Under the pieces are notes generated by a model that worked only from the letters and a program-made list of their open reading frames with translations, searched no databases and had not been told where the DNA came from. A stretch of 7,378 nt of DNA from an uncultured Odoribacter sp. (GTDB lineage Bacteria > Bacteroidota > Bacteroidia > Bacteroidales > Marinifilaceae): positions 1 to 7,378 of the forward strand of contig CAJKZL010000143.1 in the NCBI GenBank assembly GCA_905204385.1, read 5' to 3'. Positions 5,568 to 7,378 of this stretch are shown piece after piece. The translations under genes were made by a program, and so were the position numbers. The stretch's first letter is position 1, and every line of letters begins with the position of its first letter.

Positions 5568-6255
5568 AATCGGAGGTGATGTAAACTATTTGAAAAATAT
5601 TTTCTGGCCTTTGGTAGGATCTACAGGATGTATATTATTCAGTATAACGATATTCTTTAAGTTATTCAAGGATAATTTTCAGACTGTATCCTTACCTTAT
5701 ATATTGAAAGAGCTCAATATAGAACGCATCCGGTCTATCCATACGGACAACTGTATAAAATGCACCGGTAGTTTACTAAACAGTTCCTTGCGTTTCTCCG
5801 AACATATACTCAAAAAAGAATTCGGGGAAGAAGTGGATTTCGAAATATCCGTATTTTATAATCAGCAGGAACCGGACATCGTCTATTACTATGATTCCCG
5901 GGGACAATCTTTCCCTTCTTCTACAAACAACCGGAAAACGAATCCTAATTACTATATTGAAAAAGGGTATGCTGTAGTTGAATTTATGAGAAATCCCTGC
6001 GCTGAAGTGGTAGTCTTCGACGACATTTGTAAATACAGTTATTCTTTTACCAACAATCAAAAAAGCAGAATCAAAAGCCAGGCCATGTTTTACATGAGCC
6101 ACGAAGGCCCTTATGTATTGGTAATAGCCAGCAATCACAAAAAAACATTCGATCCCAAAAACAAAAGAAGCCTGCAACTAGTGGAAGCTTTAGGCAATTA
6201 CATCAAAGCCGACGTTTTACTTAGGCAAACCATGGAAAACTGCAGCAAATCCTGA
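5476..6255 (+). CDS. Two-transmembrane protein with a GAF-like cytoplasmic domain
   Basis: This 259-residue protein is not a family I can name. Two hydrophobic helices (about 9-30 and 42-64) are separated by a short, weakly charged loop, so both termini are predicted on the same side, probably cytoplasmic. Residues about 95-250 look GAF-like: an early helix (SLRFSEHILKKEFG), alternating strands, a VVVFDDI segment, then FYMSHEGPYVLVIASNHKKTFDP (205-227) and a closing helix QLVEALGNYIKADVLL, the usual end of GAF folds. No catalytic motif is visible. A small-molecule or nucleotide sensor controlling a membrane segment is an inference. It starts inside the preceding PP-loop gene (92-nt overlap, different frame), so co-transcription and translational coupling are very likely. 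The first TM begins at once after the chosen ATG. The next in-frame ATG is codon 171, so 5476 is the only ATG giving both helices. Confidence 0.75.
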   Translation: MLTKIQKQIVFYVFIIIVGISVILETVLIFKIGGDVNYLKNIFWPLVGSTGCILFSITIFFKLFKDNFQTVSLPYILKELNIERIRSIHTDNCIKCTGSLLNSSLRFSEHILKKEFGEEVDFEISVFYNQQEPDIVYYYDSRGQSFPSSTNNRKTNPNYYIEKGYAVVEFMRNPCAEVVVFDDICKYSYSFTNNQKSRIKSQAMFYMSHEGPYVLVIASNHKKTFDPKNKRSLQLVEALGNYIKADVLLRQTMENCSKS

Positions 6256-6290
6256 TTGCTCCAGACAAGCCGACCGATAAAAACATCTTC

Positions 6291-6324
6291 GGTCCAATAC
6301 CGCCCCAAATGCCGGTATTGGACC
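6291..6324 (+). terminator. 12-bp hairpin after the PP-loop/2TM-GAF unit, possible terminator
   Basis: GGTCCAATACCG (6291-6302) and CGGTATTGGACC (6313-6324) pair perfectly around a 10-nt loop, 36 nt after the stop codon of the 2TM-GAF gene. No T-run follows on the plus strand (AAAGGTCC), so a rho-independent role is uncertain. mRNA 3'-end protection is equally possible. Confidence 0.45.
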
Positions 6325-6343
6325 AAAGGTCCTTATCGTTACT
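6320..6343 (+). repeat. Third copy of the GACC-NNN-GGTC / ATCGTTACTT repeat
   Basis: GGACC-AAA-GGTCC (6320-6332) followed by TTATCGTTACTT (6333-6344) closely matches the hairpin and flank at 858-885 (GTGACC-GAA-GGTCAC, TCATCGTTACTT) and the inverse of 681-706. It overlaps the 3' arm of the larger hairpin at 6291-6324, so only one of the two stems can form at a time. Confidence 0.55.
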
Positions 6344-6353
6344 TACATACCTT

Positions 6354-6361
6354 TATATTTG
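6354..6361 (+). promoter_or_regulatory. Weak candidate -7 box upstream of the ferritin-like gene
   Basis: TATATTTG matches TAnnTTTG but lies about 165 nt before the ATG at 6525 and has no -33 partner. I see no better promoter nearer to the gene. The 6256-6524 gap otherwise holds only the hairpins described at 6291-6343. Confidence 0.25.
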
Positions 6362-6524
6362 GATACAACAAAGACTTCCTATTCCAGCAATCCCCGCTTT
6401 CGATTTCCGGAAACAGTTTCCAAGTCGATTTAAAAAACCTCGTTAAAAGCCACAATCTCCAAACAAAACTTTTTCTTATCCGTTATACATATTATTTAAA
6501 TAAAATCCTTTAAACATTGAAATT

Positions 6525-7037
6525 ATGGCCAGAGAAAGCGTAAAAATCCTGCAAGGAAAACTAGATGTGGAAAGTCTGATTGCCCAATTGAATGCAGCCT
6601 TGTCAGAAGAATGGTTAGCCTACTACCAATATTGGATAGGTGCTTTAGTCGTAGAGGGAGCTATGCGTCCCAACGTTCAGAGCGAATTCGAAGAACATGC
6701 ACAGGAAGACCGCTATCATGCACAAATGATTGCCGACCGTATCATCGAACTGGAAGGAGTTCCGGTATTGGATCCTCAGAAATGGTTCGAATTGGCCAGA
6801 TGCAAATACGATAGCCCTCAAGATTTTGATTCGGTCAGTCTGTTAAAGGACAATGTCGCTTCGGAACGCTGTGCCATCCTGCGTTATCAGGAAATCGCCG
6901 AATTTACGGACGGTAAAGACTTTACCACCTGCGATATCGTCAAAAAAATTCTGGCCGAGGAAGAAGAACATGAACAGGATCTTCAGGACTATCTCACCGA
7001 CATTGCCAGAATGAAGAAATCTTTCACCGACAAATAA
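6525..7037 (+). CDS. Ferritin-like protein of the DPSL (Dps-like, thioferritin) / bacterioferritin type
   Basis: The 170-residue four-helix di-iron protein probably assembles into a cytosolic cage that oxidises and stores Fe(II) while consuming peroxide. Aligned by eye with bacterioferritin, the metal ligands would be Glu29 (SEEWLAYYQYW), position 62 plus His65 (QEDRYHAQMIADRIIELEG), Glu114 (ASERCAILRY) and Glu146 plus His149 (AEEEEHEQDL). The residue at 62 is Asp, where bacterioferritin has Glu. Two Cys, Cys116 just after a ligand Glu and Cys136 (FTTCDIV), fit the Cys pair that distinguishes DPSL/thioferritins from ordinary ferritins; Cys93 is extra. Length suits DPSL. No signal peptide is seen. 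It is monocistronic and convergent with rpoD. Oxidative-stress control would be expected from the family, but no operator is recognisable. A plain bacterioferritin-like annotation is the alternative. Confidence 0.87.
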   Translation: MARESVKILQGKLDVESLIAQLNAALSEEWLAYYQYWIGALVVEGAMRPNVQSEFEEHAQEDRYHAQMIADRIIELEGVPVLDPQKWFELARCKYDSPQDFDSVSLLKDNVASERCAILRYQEIAEFTDGKDFTTCDIVKKILAEEEEHEQDLQDYLTDIARMKKSFTDK

Positions 7038-7076
7038 TACGATGACCTGACATCCGGTATTTTCCAAGAAGCAAGA

Positions 7077-7098
7077 AAGCCGTCGGAAACGACGGCTT
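7077..7098. terminator. Bidirectional hairpin terminator between the ferritin-like gene and rpoD
   Basis: AAGCCGTCG (7077-7085) and CGACGGCTT (7090-7098) form a perfect 9-bp stem with a GAAA loop between convergent genes. The plus-strand tail is CTCTATT and the minus-strand tail is TCTTGCTTCTT. Both are pyrimidine-rich but lack long pure T-runs. The position 40 nt after one stop codon and 5 nt after the other supports shared use. Confidence 0.7.
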
Positions 7099-7103
7099 CT
7101 CTA

Positions 7104-7378
7104 TTATCCTAAATAGGTTTTAAGCAATTTACTTCGGGAAGAATGGCGCAACCGCCGGATGGCTTTTTCCTTGATCTGACGAACGCGCTCGCGCGTGAGC
7201 CCGAATTTTTCGCCGATCTCTTCCAAGGTCATCTCCTGACAATTGATCCCGAAGAAGAGGCGAATAATATCCCGTTCCCTTTCAGTCAAGGTAGACAAAG
7301 CACGCTCGACCTCCGTAGACAAAGATTCGTTGATCAAAGTCTTATCCGCTACTGGCGAATCATCGTTGATCAATACAT
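7104..7378 (-). CDS. rpoD: Primary sigma factor RpoD (sigma-70/sigma-A), C-terminal fragment
   Basis: About 91 C-terminal residues of the housekeeping sigma factor are visible; the rest lies beyond the right edge. The reading frame stays open to 7378 with no genuine ATG start in frame: the apparent start at 7373 is a TTG codon inside the gene. Sigma region 4 is intact. Region 4.1 reads [19 protein letters not shown]. Region 4.2 carries the -35-contacting helix-turn-helix in [29 protein letters not shown], followed by the [12 protein letters not shown] ending typical of Bacteroidota RpoD. This sigma class recognises the -33 TTTG / -7 TAnnTTTG promoters proposed elsewhere in this window. The preceding NDDSPVADK stretch is the linker from region 3. 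Confidence 0.96.
   Translation of the reverse strand, partial: VLINDDSPVADKTLINESLSTEVERALSTLTERERDIIRLFFGINCQEMTLEEIGEKFGLTRERVRQIKEKAIRRLRHSSRSKLLKTYLG

Noticed and set aside
6256..6513. 85-codon plus-strand open frame right after the 2TM-GAF gene
   Set aside because: It begins at a TTG with no supporting context, runs through the hairpin/repeat region, and its translation has no domain-like character.

Overview
The window looks like a chromosomal segment of a Bacteroidales (Bacteroidota) bacterium. The evidence is an ECF sigma factor, a FecR-type anti-sigma factor and a SusC-like receptor with an STN domain in that order, several matches to the Bacteroides-type -7 promoter box (TAnnTTTG), a lack of strong Shine-Dalgarno sequences, and a typical Bacteroidota RpoD C-terminus. 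Genus cannot be fixed from this sequence; Odoribacter/Butyricimonas/Parabacteroides-like lineages are only a guess.

Layout. (1) Bases 1-2853, minus strand: a cell-surface signalling and uptake module transcribed right to left. It holds an ECF sigma factor (2219-2794) with a good promoter, a FecR-like membrane anti-sigma factor (921-2099), and the first 160 codons of a SusC/RagA TonB-dependent receptor (1-481). A 439-bp non-coding stretch (482-920) separates fecR from susC. It carries a very strong minus-strand terminator and a composite palindromic repeat. (2) Bases 2886-4019, minus strand: a two-domain chorismatase/RidA-like enzyme with its own promoter. (3) Bases 4284-6255, plus strand: a visibly A+T-richer two-gene unit. 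The first gene is a TtcA/TilS-like PP-loop ATPase with a Cys-rich iron-sulfur-type motif and an unrecognised C-terminal domain. The second, overlapping it by 92 nt, is a protein with two membrane segments and a GAF-like cytoplasmic domain. (4) Bases 6525-7037, plus strand: a bacterioferritin/Dps-like (DPSL, thioferritin-type) iron-storage and oxidative-stress protein. It converges on (5) the C-terminus of the primary sigma factor RpoD (7104-7378, minus), with a shared hairpin terminator between them.

How the genes work together. In the left module a substrate-loaded SusC-like receptor would signal through its periplasmic STN domain to FecR, which controls the ECF sigma factor, which in turn switches on the receptor operon. 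The PP-loop/2TM-GAF pair is the most interesting part. Its composition, tight overlap, unknown domain and membrane-plus-sensor partner suggest an accessory, possibly horizontally acquired, two-gene system (RNA or nucleotide modification, or defence). No partner gene in the window proves this. A dispersed hairpin repeat (core GACC-NNN-GGTC followed by ATCGTTACTT) occurs twice in the fecR-susC gap and once just downstream of the two-gene unit.
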